From assembly GCA_041664965.1 (NCBI GenBank), contig JBAYJT010000056.1:1-7542 (forward strand): a stretch of 7,542 nucleotides of DNA. Direction: 5' to 3'. This stretch comes from JBAYJT01 sp041664965. GTDB lineage: Bacteria > Pseudomonadota > Gammaproteobacteria > UBA9339. Shown here piece after piece: positions 1 through 4,864 of the stretch. Numbering within the stretch: the stretch's first letter is position 1; every line of letters begins with the position of its first letter. Made by a program: the position numbers and the translations under genes. The notes beneath the pieces were generated by a model. It was not told the DNA's origin. It made no database searches and saw only the letters and a program-made list of their open reading frames with translations.

Positions 1-298
1 AGAGACAGAGCTATCCTTATGGAGTGGCTCGAGCTCCTTGCGAAATGCTCCTGGTAACATAACTACTAATAGCTCGTCAGACATATGTGCACAGATAAGT
101 CTATGTGCAAAGATAAGTCTAATAGAAGAGCCATCACAGCAGAGTAATTCGAATTCCTCTGTATGGCCACCAATACCTGCGACAGTGGCGAGCAGTTCGA
201 GCTCTTCGCAAAGTGCTTCTATTAGCACAACTCCTACTAGTACTAGCTCGTCCAGTATGCCGCCACCAAGGCCTGCAGCGACACTAGCGAGTACCTAG
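1..298 (+). CDS. C-terminal part of a Ser/Thr-rich, low-complexity hypothetical protein (5' end outside window)
   Basis: I do not recognise this protein. The frame is open from base 2 to a TAG at 296-298. A TTG at 38 could start an 86-residue product, but it has no clear Shine-Dalgarno and the frame stays open upstream, so a tail of a longer protein is the simpler reading. The sequence is dominated by Ser, Thr, Pro and Ala, with no membrane segment or catalytic motif. Two diverged copies of a Ser-rich block are visible at DNA level (about 28-80 and 195-255), and an 18-bp tandem duplication at 85-120 encodes ICAQISL-ICAKISL-like repeats. Composition and codon use differ from the AT-rich housekeeping genes nearby. 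It could be a disordered linker or surface tail, or decayed repetitive DNA that is open by chance. Whether it is coding is uncertain. Confidence 0.35.
   Translation, partial: ETELSLWSGSSSLRNAPGNITTNSSSDICAQISLCAKISLIEEPSQQSNSNSSVWPPIPATVASSSSSSQSASISTTPTSTSSSSMPPPRPAATLAST
28..255 (+). repeat. diverged direct repeat pair of a Ser-coding block (about 28-80 and 195-255)
   Basis: Both copies begin with TCGAGCTC, continue through similar GCGAAATGCT/GCAAAGTGCT and AACTACTA/AACTCCTA stretches, and end in TAGCTCGTC plus CAG. The right copy is several bases longer. This suggests the frame grew by local duplication. The borders are approximate. Confidence 0.5.
85..120 (+). repeat. 18-bp tandem duplication
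   Basis: Two adjacent 18-bp units, 85-102 and 103-120, read ATGTGCACAGATAAGTCT and ATGTGCAAAGATAAGTCT. They differ at one base (C92 versus A110). They lie in frame within the Ser-rich reading frame. The unit also resembles a segment of udk at 958-979. Confidence 0.85.
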
Positions 299-355
299 AT
301 TCCCTTGAAAAAACCTAGCTGAAATTATAAAAATCTACTTCGCGTGTACCTCTAC

Positions 356-384
356 TTGACGTGGGTGGTATGTCTTAGTATTAT
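356..384 (+). promoter_or_regulatory. sigma70-type promoter for tRNA-Pro (and probably udk)
   Basis: A -35 TTGACG (356-361) and a -10 TATTAT (379-384) are separated by an ideal 17-bp spacer. Transcription would start near 391, giving a leader of about 20 nt before the tRNA. No convincing terminator lies between tRNA-Pro and udk, so udk is probably transcribed from here. A weaker TTGAAA/TATAAA pair at about 305-331 has a spacer of only 15 bp. Confidence 0.7.
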
Positions 385-410
385 CACCACTTCCAGTCAA
401 CCAGTCTTAT

Positions 411-487
411 CGGGGTATAGCGCAGCCTGGTAGCGCACCTGCTTTGGGAGCAGGCCGTCGGGGGTTCAAATCCCTCTACCCCGACCA
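411..487 (+). tRNA. tRNA-Pro (anticodon TGG)
   Basis: This 77-nt gene folds as a full cloverleaf. The acceptor strands are CGGGGTA and TACCCCG, and the first base C is typical of bacterial proline tRNAs. The anticodon stem CCTGC/GCAGG encloses the loop TTTGGGA, giving anticodon TGG. The T arm contains GTTCAAAT, and the discriminator A and CCA are encoded (485-487). The last 20 nt (468-487) are copied exactly at 655-674. The gene follows a consensus promoter and lies upstream of udk on the same strand. Confidence 0.97.
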
Positions 488-674
488 GATTTATATTTAA
501 GAAATACTGAAGGAGCTGGTATTTGTTTTTATTTGGGTAGAACTTACGAGGGTTTGAACCAACGAAGGGGGTTCACTAAATTCGCAGGAAAGCGAATTTA
601 GCCCGCGAACAGAGTGAGCGACCCGAAGGGCGAGTCCCCAGGATGGGAACGAGTAAATCCCTCTACCCCGACCA
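488..674 (+). repeat. post-tRNA structured repeat, copy 1 (after tRNA-Pro), ending in a copy of the tRNA-Pro 3' end
   Basis: The element starts directly after the tRNA CCA with GATTT, as copy 2 does, and ends in an exact 20-nt copy of the tRNA-Pro 3' terminus (AAATCCCTCTACCCCGACCA, 655-674), a period of 187 bp. Its core (556-650) can form four hairpins: GAACC/GGTTC (556-574); a perfect 10-bp stem CTAAATTCGC/GCGAATTTAG with loop AGGAAA (576-601); CCC-GAA-GGG (622-630); and TCCC/GGGA with loop CAGGAT (635-648). The same four occur in the same order after tRNA-Tyr. About 50 bp at 500-550 have no counterpart there. The arrangement recalls the E. coli tyrT distal repeats (RtT RNA), which also carry the terminal 19 bp of the tRNA. 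An RNA role is inferred. Confidence 0.8.
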
Positions 675-687
675 AATCGGAAATATC

Positions 688-1302
688 ATGAAAACAATAA
701 CAATAGGCGTAGCGGGTGGTTCGGGTTCTGGCAAGACCACAGTAGCTAAGAACATTTTGCAATTAGTAGGTTTAGATAACATTGCCTATCTTTCGCACGA
801 CTCTTATTATCGTAATTTTAATTCCCTGCCTTTTGAAGAAAGAGCTAAGTTAAACTATGACCATCCGGATTCTTTGGATAATAATCTCTTAGTAAAGCAT
901 ATCAAAGAATTACAGAATGGTGAGGCGGTTGATGTTCCTATCTACGATTTCACTACCCATATGCGCACAGATAAGACTAAGCGTATTGAGTCGCAGCCGG
1001 TAATTATTATCGATGGTATTTTAATACTTGCTGAAAAAGAGCTGCGCGAACTCATGGATGTTAAAATTTTTGTCGATATCGATTCAGACATTCGATTTAT
1101 ACGTCGTTTGGAGCGCGACCTTGCGGAACGTGCTCGTAGTGTTGAGTCTGTGATACAGCAATATATCAAGACAGTGCGGCCCATGCACTTAGAATTTGTT
1201 GAACCAAGTAAGCGTTATGCTGATGTGATTATTCCTATTGGCGGATTCAATCAAGTTGCTATTGAGATGGTTGCTTCACGTCTTAAATCTATGATGGGAT
1301 AA
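688..1302 (+). CDS. udk: uridine kinase
   Basis: Uridine kinase (EC 2.7.1.48) phosphorylates uridine or cytidine to UMP or CMP using a nucleoside triphosphate, in cytoplasmic pyrimidine salvage. The 204-residue product is close to the usual ~210. A Walker A loop GGSGSGKT lies at 10-17. SHDSYYRN at 37-43 supplies the expected catalytic Asp (D38). PIYDFTTHMR near 84-93 is the nucleoside-binding segment with His91 and Arg93. IIIDGILIL (107-114) and the RRLERD lid segment (139-144) are also family marks. I chose ATG 688 because the product then starts MKTITIGVAGG, with GGA 6 nt upstream. An in-frame ATG at 643 lies inside a hairpin loop of the preceding repeat and would translate the copied tRNA tail. 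Only 13 nt separate that tail from the start codon. The gene is probably co-transcribed with tRNA-Pro. Confidence 0.95.
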   Translation: MKTITIGVAGGSGSGKTTVAKNILQLVGLDNIAYLSHDSYYRNFNSLPFEERAKLNYDHPDSLDNNLLVKHIKELQNGEAVDVPIYDFTTHMRTDKTKRIESQPVIIIDGILILAEKELRELMDVKIFVDIDSDIRFIRRLERDLAERARSVESVIQQYIKTVRPMHLEFVEPSKRYADVIIPIGGFNQVAIEMVASRLKSMMG

Positions 1303-1321
1303 ATTTTCTCGCAACTTCAGC

Positions 1322-1351
1322 TTGACACCATCATCTTTTTTCAGCAAGAAT
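1322..1351 (+). promoter_or_regulatory. sigma70-type promoter for the tRNA-Tyr unit
   Basis: A perfect -35 TTGACA (1322-1327) is followed, 18 bp on, by AAGAAT (1346-1351), a 4/6 match to the -10 hexamer. The next bases include ACCGG, a GC-rich discriminator of the kind seen at stable-RNA promoters under stringent control. Transcription would start about 12 nt before tRNA-Tyr. Stringent control is an inference. Confidence 0.6.
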
Positions 1352-1370
1352 ACCGGACTTAAAATAAATA

Positions 1371-1455
<85 letters not shown>

Positions 1456-1585
1456 GATTTTTAAGGATGAGAACCGAAGGTTCGACTAATTTTGCAGGAT
1501 AGCAGAATTAGAATGCGTAACGTAGTGGAGCAGCCCGAAGGGTGAGTGACCAGGAAGGTCACGAATAATCCTTCCCCCTCCACCA
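1456..1585 (+). repeat. post-tRNA structured repeat, copy 2 (after tRNA-Tyr), ending in a copy of the tRNA-Tyr 3' end
   Basis: This copy is homologous to the one after tRNA-Pro but ends with tRNA-Tyr's own 3' terminus: 19 exact nt, AATCCTTCCCCCTCCACCA, at 1437-1455 and 1567-1585 (period 130 bp). Its hairpins are GAACC-GAA-GGTTC (1471-1483); CTAATTTTGC/GCAGAATTAG with loop AGGATA, nine Watson-Crick pairs plus one G-U (1486-1511); CCC-GAA-GGG (1534-1542); and GTGACC/GGTCAC with loop AGGAA (1546-1562). Relative to copy 1 several stem bases have changed while pairing is retained, which supports function at the RNA level or as a cruciform. It would be transcribed with tRNA-Tyr and released by tRNA 3' processing. 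Confidence 0.8.
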
Positions 1586-1615
1586 TTTTTAGATCCATAT
1601 TGAATGGAGAGTTGT

Positions 1616-2155
1616 ATGGTAAAAAAGATTTATTTGAATTGCCTGACGGTAATTTGTTTATTAGGAATAGGAATTTTTGCTTCTAATTCTTTGGCTGTCC
1701 CCGAAAGCAGCCACAGCAAAGATGCTACGGCTGCGATAAGTAGTTTGACAGAGTTAGTTCCGCCAAGCGCCTTAGCTACCGACGCGCAAAAAGGACAATG
1801 GCTAGTGGAACAAGTATTTGTAGCTATGAAAGAGGGGAGGCTGGCTAATTTGGATCATTGGACGAGTGCATCGTTTCAGAGTATTCATCAGGATGGATCA
1901 AGAAACAAGCAAGAAGAGTTGGTGCTGATTAAAAACTTGCATTTGAGTAAATATGTTCTCAATGATTTTAAAGTAACTCGTACTGGTAATATTTTGATTG
2001 TTACGTGTTATCTTACCGGCGGAGAAATTGTCAACGGTAAGTATTTGGATAATAAATCGAGTCCGCGTTTAGATTTTTTTATGCAGACTTCGAAAGGTTG
2101 GCAGTGGTTAGCTCATGCAAGTTCGGTAATTTTGGTTCCGAATTGTCAGGATTAG
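1616..2155 (+). CDS. secreted NTF2-like (DUF4440/SnoaL-type) hypothetical protein
   Basis: The 179-residue product has an N-terminal export signal: Lys3-Lys4, a hydrophobic stretch at about 8-22, and a likely cleavage after SLA at 25-27. The mature part from about residue 60 to 175 looks like a single NTF2-like alpha+beta domain. It has a helix with LVEQVFVAMKEGRLANLD, then W..ASFQSIHQDG, alternating strands (LNDFKVTRTGNILIVTCYL), and a final RLDFFMQTSKGWQWLAHAS strand pair typical of DUF4440/SnoaL proteins. The substrate and role are unknown. ATG 1616 is preferred over ATG 1604 because GGAGA sits 5 nt before it and the signal then begins MVKK. The gene is wedged between tRNA-Tyr and tRNA-Gly, ending 2 nt before the latter, so it must share their transcript or be cut out of it. 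The fold assignment is by pattern only. Confidence 0.7.
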   Translation: MVKKIYLNCLTVICLLGIGIFASNSLAVPESSHSKDATAAISSLTELVPPSALATDAQKGQWLVEQVFVAMKEGRLANLDHWTSASFQSIHQDGSRNKQEELVLIKNLHLSKYVLNDFKVTRTGNILIVTCYLTGGEIVNGKYLDNKSSPRLDFFMQTSKGWQWLAHASSVILVPNCQD

Positions 2156-2157
2156 AT

Positions 2158-2231
2158 GCGGGTGTAGTTCAATGGTAGAACGAAAGCCTTCCAAGCTTTT
2201 CACGTGGGTCCGATTCCCATCACCCGCTCCA
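2158..2231 (+). tRNA. tRNA-Gly (anticodon TCC)
   Basis: This is a 74-nt cloverleaf with acceptor strands GCGGGTG and CACCCGC, a D arm containing TTCAATGGTAGAA, and an anticodon stem AAAGC/GCTTT enclosing CTTCCAA (anticodon TCC, 2190-2192). CCA is encoded. It lies 2 nt after the NTF2-like gene and 7 nt before tRNA-Thr. Confidence 0.97.
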
Positions 2232-2238
2232 GAAGGAG

Positions 2239-2314
<76 letters not shown>

Positions 2315-2330
2315 GTTTGTAATAATTTAT

Positions 2331-2406
2331 AGGCCAGTAGCTCAATTGGCAGAGCGACGGTCTCCAAAACCGTAGGTTGGGGGTTCGATTCCCTCCTGGC
2401 CTGCCA
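2331..2406 (+). tRNA. tRNA-Trp (anticodon CCA)
   Basis: This is a 76-nt cloverleaf with acceptor strands AGGCCAG and CTGGCCT and discriminator G. The anticodon stem ACGGT/ACCGT encloses CTCCAAA (anticodon CCA at 2364-2366). The terminal CCA is encoded. It is the last tRNA before secE, as in several gammaproteobacteria. Confidence 0.97.
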
Positions 2407-2436
2407 CTTAAATTATTAAAAATAATGAAAAATCCT

Positions 2437-2464
2437 TTGCAATTTTCTTCTTTAGATATAAAAT
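2437..2464 (+). promoter_or_regulatory. possible secE-nusG promoter
   Basis: TTGCAA (4/6 match to -35) and TAAAAT (5/6 match to -10) are spaced by 16 bp in an AT-rich stretch after tRNA-Trp. It would start transcription near 2471, upstream of secE. The match is moderate and AT-rich DNA yields such pairs by chance. Confidence 0.35.
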
Positions 2465-2488
2465 ACATCACTTTTTAATGCCTAAGTC

Positions 2489-2518
2489 AGCAGGAATTGG
2501 CCTGCCTGCTTTATTTTT
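2489..2518 (+). terminator. hairpin plus T-rich tract between tRNA-Trp and secE
   Basis: AGCAGG (2489-2494) can pair with CCTGCT (2505-2510), and TTATTTTT follows. This could terminate the tRNA transcript or attenuate transcription into secE. An alternative pairing is GCAGG with CCTGC at 2503-2507. The stem is only 6 bp, so any termination is probably partial. Confidence 0.4.
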
Positions 2519-2541
2519 ATGTGAAAATTTTGCGGTTAAGT

Positions 2542-2922
2542 ATGGAATTAAATACAGAAAATACAAAGACTTCTCCAAGTAAAACCAACAATACGTTGTT
2601 TTGGATTTTAGCAAGTGTGCTTTTAGTGCTTGGTATTGTACTTAATCTTGTTTTTAGTAATTTAGCTTTCGCTATACGTATAGCGGGATGGCTTGTTCTT
2701 TCTTGCATTATAGTGTTATTAATTTTTCAGACCGAGCAAGGGCAGAAGGTTTGGGATTTTGCTAAGAGCGCCCGCATAGAACTAAGAAAAGTGGTGTGGC
2801 CGACACGGCAAGAAGCTACCCAAATAACTTTATTGATAGCTGCTCTGGTTGTAGTTGTTGCGCTTATCTTGTGGGGAGTGGATTCTATTTTAATGTGGGC
2901 ATTAAGTTTATTGAATAGGTAA
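2542..2922 (+). CDS. secE: preprotein translocase subunit SecE
   Basis: SecE is the clamp-like membrane subunit of the SecYEG protein-conducting channel in the inner membrane. The 126-residue product matches the three-TM gammaproteobacterial form. Hydrophobic spans lie at about 18-38, 43-63 and 95-124, and the conserved amphipathic cytosolic segment with ARIELRKVVWPTRQE (77-91) precedes the last span. ATG 2542 is chosen. A TTG at 2497 would add 15 residues but lies in the hairpin region with no ribosome binding site. The Shine-Dalgarno of ATG 2542 is itself weak. secE is followed by nusG after 4 nt, the usual secE-nusG pair. Confidence 0.95.
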   Translation: MELNTENTKTSPSKTNNTLFWILASVLLVLGIVLNLVFSNLAFAIRIAGWLVLSCIIVLLIFQTEQGQKVWDFAKSARIELRKVVWPTRQEATQITLLIAALVVVVALILWGVDSILMWALSLLNR

Positions 2923-2926
2923 AGAT

Positions 2927-3472
2927 ATGAGTGATTCGCCAGGTAAACGTTGGTACATTGTTCACGCATATTCCGGTAAAGAGAAGAGCGTTGTTACGTT
3001 GCTTCAGGAACGTATTCGCTTGAATAATTTGGAAAGCAAATTTGGTGAAATTCGCGTGCCGGTTGAAGATGTGGTAGAAATGCGCGGTGGACAAAAGCGC
3101 AAAAGTGAAAGAAAGTTTTTTCCTGGATATGTTTTAGTGGAAATGGAAATGAATGACGATACATGGCATTTAGTGCGCCACGTACCAGGAGTTTTAGGTT
3201 TTATTGGAGGAACTAGTTTAAAACCAACATCACTTTCGGAAAAAGAAGTGAATGATATTTTAAACCGCGTTCAGGAAGGTACGGATAAACCCAAGCCTAA
3301 GGTCTTATTTGAGCCGGGCGAAGTTGTGCGTGTTATTGCCGGGCCATTTGCTGATTTTGATGGTGTTGTAGAAGAAGTTAATTATGAAAAGAGCCGTTTA
3401 CGCGTCTCAGTCATGATTTTTGGTCGCTCCACGCCCGTAGAATTAGAATTTAGCCAGGTTACAAAGGCATAA
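2927..3472 (+). CDS. nusG: transcription termination/antitermination factor NusG
   Basis: NusG binds the clamp of RNA polymerase, suppresses pausing, and links the enzyme to Rho or to ribosomal protein S10. The product has 181 residues, the same length as E. coli NusG. The NGN domain begins KRWYIVHAYSGKE and contains the hallmark KFFPGYVLVEM (63-73). A charged linker at about 110-126 leads to the C-terminal KOW domain, FEPGEVVRVIAGPFADFDGV (128-147), followed by FGRSTPVELEF. AGGTAAAG overlapping the end of secE serves as ribosome binding site, and the 4-nt gap suggests coupled translation. Confidence 0.98.
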   Translation: MSDSPGKRWYIVHAYSGKEKSVVTLLQERIRLNNLESKFGEIRVPVEDVVEMRGGQKRKSERKFFPGYVLVEMEMNDDTWHLVRHVPGVLGFIGGTSLKPTSLSEKEVNDILNRVQEGTDKPKPKVLFEPGEVVRVIAGPFADFDGVVEEVNYEKSRLRVSVMIFGRSTPVELEFSQVTKA

Positions 3473-3500
3473 ACAACAATTTTGTATTATTAATTAATAA

Positions 3501-3528
3501 CGGGGAGCCCAAAAGGCGTTTGAACCCG
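3501..3528 (+). promoter_or_regulatory. L1-binding translational operator ahead of rplK
   Basis: CGGG (3501-3504) pairs with CCCG (3525-3528) and GCC (3507-3509) with GGC (3515-3517). The strands leave an asymmetric internal loop GA / GUUUGAA. This copies the L1 site of 23S rRNA, where GGGAGCC faces GGCG...GUGAAAUACC. The SD of rplK (AGGAG, 3529-3533) follows immediately, so bound L1 would block initiation. L1 autoregulation of the L11-L1 operon is established in E. coli. Its operation here is inferred from the matching motif. Confidence 0.8.
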
Positions 3529-3541
3529 AGGAGAAAGAAAT

Positions 3542-4024
3542 ATGGCACCTAAGCCATCACCAGCTAAGTCACCGTCAAAGTCGTCTAAGAAGCAACTCTT
3601 AGTCAATATTAAATTACAAGTAAAAGCCGGGGAAGCAAATCCTAGCCCGCCAGTTGGTCCTGCTTTGGGTCAGCATGGTGTGAATATCATGGAGTTTTGT
3701 AAAGCGTTCAATGCGCAGACACAAAAAATGGAAAAAGGTCTGGTTTTACCAGTTGTGATTTCTGTTTACGGCGATCGCAGTTTTAGTTTTATAATTAAAA
3801 CCCCACCAGCATCTATTTTGCTTTTAAAAGCAGCTGGTATTCCCAAGGGCGCAGCAAATCCTCTTACCACTAAAGTTGGTAAAGTCACTCTAGCGCAAGT
3901 GGAAGAAATTGCCAAAACCAAAATGAAAGATCTTACTGCTGCTGATATGAAAGCTGCGATGCGTACAATCATGGGTACGGCGCGTAGTATGGGTATAACA
4001 GTGGAGGGCGCTGACAATGCTTAA
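3542..4024 (+). CDS. rplK: 50S ribosomal protein L11, with N-terminal extension
   Basis: L11 binds the GTPase-associated region of 23S rRNA at the base of the L7/L12 stalk and is needed for RelA activation. The core is highly conserved: VKAGEANPSPPVGPALGQHG (27-46), VNIMEFCKAFNAQT, and the C-terminal rRNA-binding domain ending GTARSMGITVE. The product is 160 residues against 142 in E. coli. About 14 extra residues precede the fold (MAPKPSPAKSPSKSSKKQLL) and a few follow it. The extension is Lys/Ser/Pro-rich with SPAK and SPSK motifs. No alternative start lies between ATG 3542 and the conserved core, and AGGAG is correctly placed 8 nt upstream, so the extension appears real. It overlaps rplA by 8 nt, indicating translational coupling. 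Confidence 0.97.
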   Translation: MAPKPSPAKSPSKSSKKQLLVNIKLQVKAGEANPSPPVGPALGQHGVNIMEFCKAFNAQTQKMEKGLVLPVVISVYGDRSFSFIIKTPPASILLLKAAGIPKGAANPLTTKVGKVTLAQVEEIAKTKMKDLTAADMKAAMRTIMGTARSMGITVEGADNA

Positions 4025-4712
4025 GATTTCAAAGAGACAAAAACTCATTCAAGAAAAGTTTACTTTTGGTAAGGCATATTCTTTTGATGAAGCAATTAAT
4101 CTTCTAAAAAGTTTTCCGCCTTTAAAGTTTATAGAAAGCGTAGAAGTTTGCGTAAACCTTGGTATTGATGCGAAAAAATCTGAACAAACCGTACGTGGCG
4201 CTGTAGGCTTGCCACACGGCACTGGCCGCACGTTGCGAGTAGCTGTTTTTGCTGATGGTGAATTGGCAGTTAAAGCTAAAGAAGCAGGTGCTGACATAGT
4301 TGGTTTTGAAGATTTAGCCGAAAGCATTAAACAGGGTAATATTAATTTCGATGTTTTAATTGCGGCGCCAGATGCGATGCGTTTGGTTGGTCAATTGGGA
4401 CAAATTTTAGGCCCAAGAGGACTTATGCCAAATCCGAAAGTTGGCACAGTTACCGCTGATGTTGCAACTGCTGTGAAAAATTCCAAGGCTGGTCAAGTGC
4501 AATACCGCGCTGATAAAGGCGGCGTTGTGCATGCTGTGATTGGTAAACTAAATTTTGATGCTAAGGCAATCAAAGAAAATTTAGAAACTTTAATTACGGA
4601 TTTAAAGAGAGTGAAACCAGCGGCAGCAAAGGGCGTGTATTTAAAGAAAATTGTTTTGTCGAGCACAATGGGACCAGGTTTGATTATTGATCAATCGACT
4701 TTATCGATTTAA
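4017..4712 (+). CDS. rplA: 50S ribosomal protein L1
   Basis: L1 forms the mobile L1 stalk that helps release E-site tRNA, and it also represses translation of its own operon mRNA. The 231-residue product has the normal length and keeps the signatures VNLGIDAKKSEQTVRGAVGLPHGTG (47-71), DAMRLVGQLGQILGPRGLMPNPKVGT (119-144), and the C-terminal GVYLKKIVLSSTMGPG. GGAGG at 4003-4007, inside rplK, lies 9 nt before ATG 4017. The start overlaps the rplK stop, so the two are translationally coupled and L1 binding at 3501-3528 should control both. Confidence 0.98.
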   Translation: MLKISKRQKLIQEKFTFGKAYSFDEAINLLKSFPPLKFIESVEVCVNLGIDAKKSEQTVRGAVGLPHGTGRTLRVAVFADGELAVKAKEAGADIVGFEDLAESIKQGNINFDVLIAAPDAMRLVGQLGQILGPRGLMPNPKVGTVTADVATAVKNSKAGQVQYRADKGGVVHAVIGKLNFDAKAIKENLETLITDLKRVKPAAAKGVYLKKIVLSSTMGPGLIIDQSTLSI

Positions 4713-4719
4713 TCGGTAG

Positions 4720-4739
4720 AGACGCGATTAATCGCGTCT
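4720..4739. repeat. perfect 20-bp palindrome after rplA
   Basis: AGACGCGATTAATCGCGTCT is perfectly self-complementary, and CGG at 4714-4716 can pair with CCG at 4742-4744 outside it. It begins 8 nt after the rplA stop and has no T tract, so it is not a standard terminator. Similar GTAGAGACGC...GCGTCTCTAC palindromes recur as dispersed repeats in several bacterial groups. Membership of such a family is my recollection, not shown here. Confidence 0.75.
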
Positions 4740-4746
4740 AGCCGTT

Positions 4747-4830
4747 AAAGACCGCAGGTATGTGGGCTTTTATTAGTTCACATTTAAAAGAAAAGCCTGC
4801 GCAGGCGGTGATTCCGGAAACGGTCACCTG
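4747..4830 (+). promoter_or_regulatory. L10-type ribosomal protein leader upstream of rplJ
   Basis: AAAGACCGCAGG (4747-4758) can pair with CCT (4796-4798) and GCGGT (4805-4809), leaving an asymmetric internal loop. GGTGA...TCACC with inner CCG-GAAA-CGG then forms a second hairpin (4807-4828). The position and motifs match the leader bound by L10 and L7/L12 that autoregulates rplJ-rplL translation. GCCTGCGCAGGC (4795-4806) is an alternative local palindrome that would compete with the long pairing and might form a switch. Confidence 0.65.
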
Positions 4831-4864
4831 TTTATTTATTGTACTATAGTTTTGGGGGTAATTA

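Noticed and set aside
655..674. A second tRNA-Pro gene or tRNA pseudogene
   Set aside because: Only the last 20 nt of the tRNA are present. No D, anticodon or complete T arm lies upstream, and the preceding bases belong to the repeat core.
468..674. attL/attR of an integrated phage or island at tRNA-Pro
   Set aside because: The interval is under 200 bp with no integrase, and a homologous core with a different tail occurs at tRNA-Tyr. A dedicated small element explains both better, although a collapsed integration remains possible.
1888..1896. Further CAGGA motif inside the NTF2-like gene as a CsrA site
   Set aside because: It lies in coding sequence with no evident hairpin presenting it, so it is probably a chance occurrence.
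2497..2541. Longer SecE starting at TTG 2497
   Set aside because: The added residues show no family similarity, the TTG lies inside the terminator-like hairpin, and there is no SD.
3459..3490. Promoter for rplK (TTACAA ... TATTAT)
   Set aside because: The spacer would be 20 bp and the region is AT-rich. The operon may be read from upstream, and no better pair was seen.
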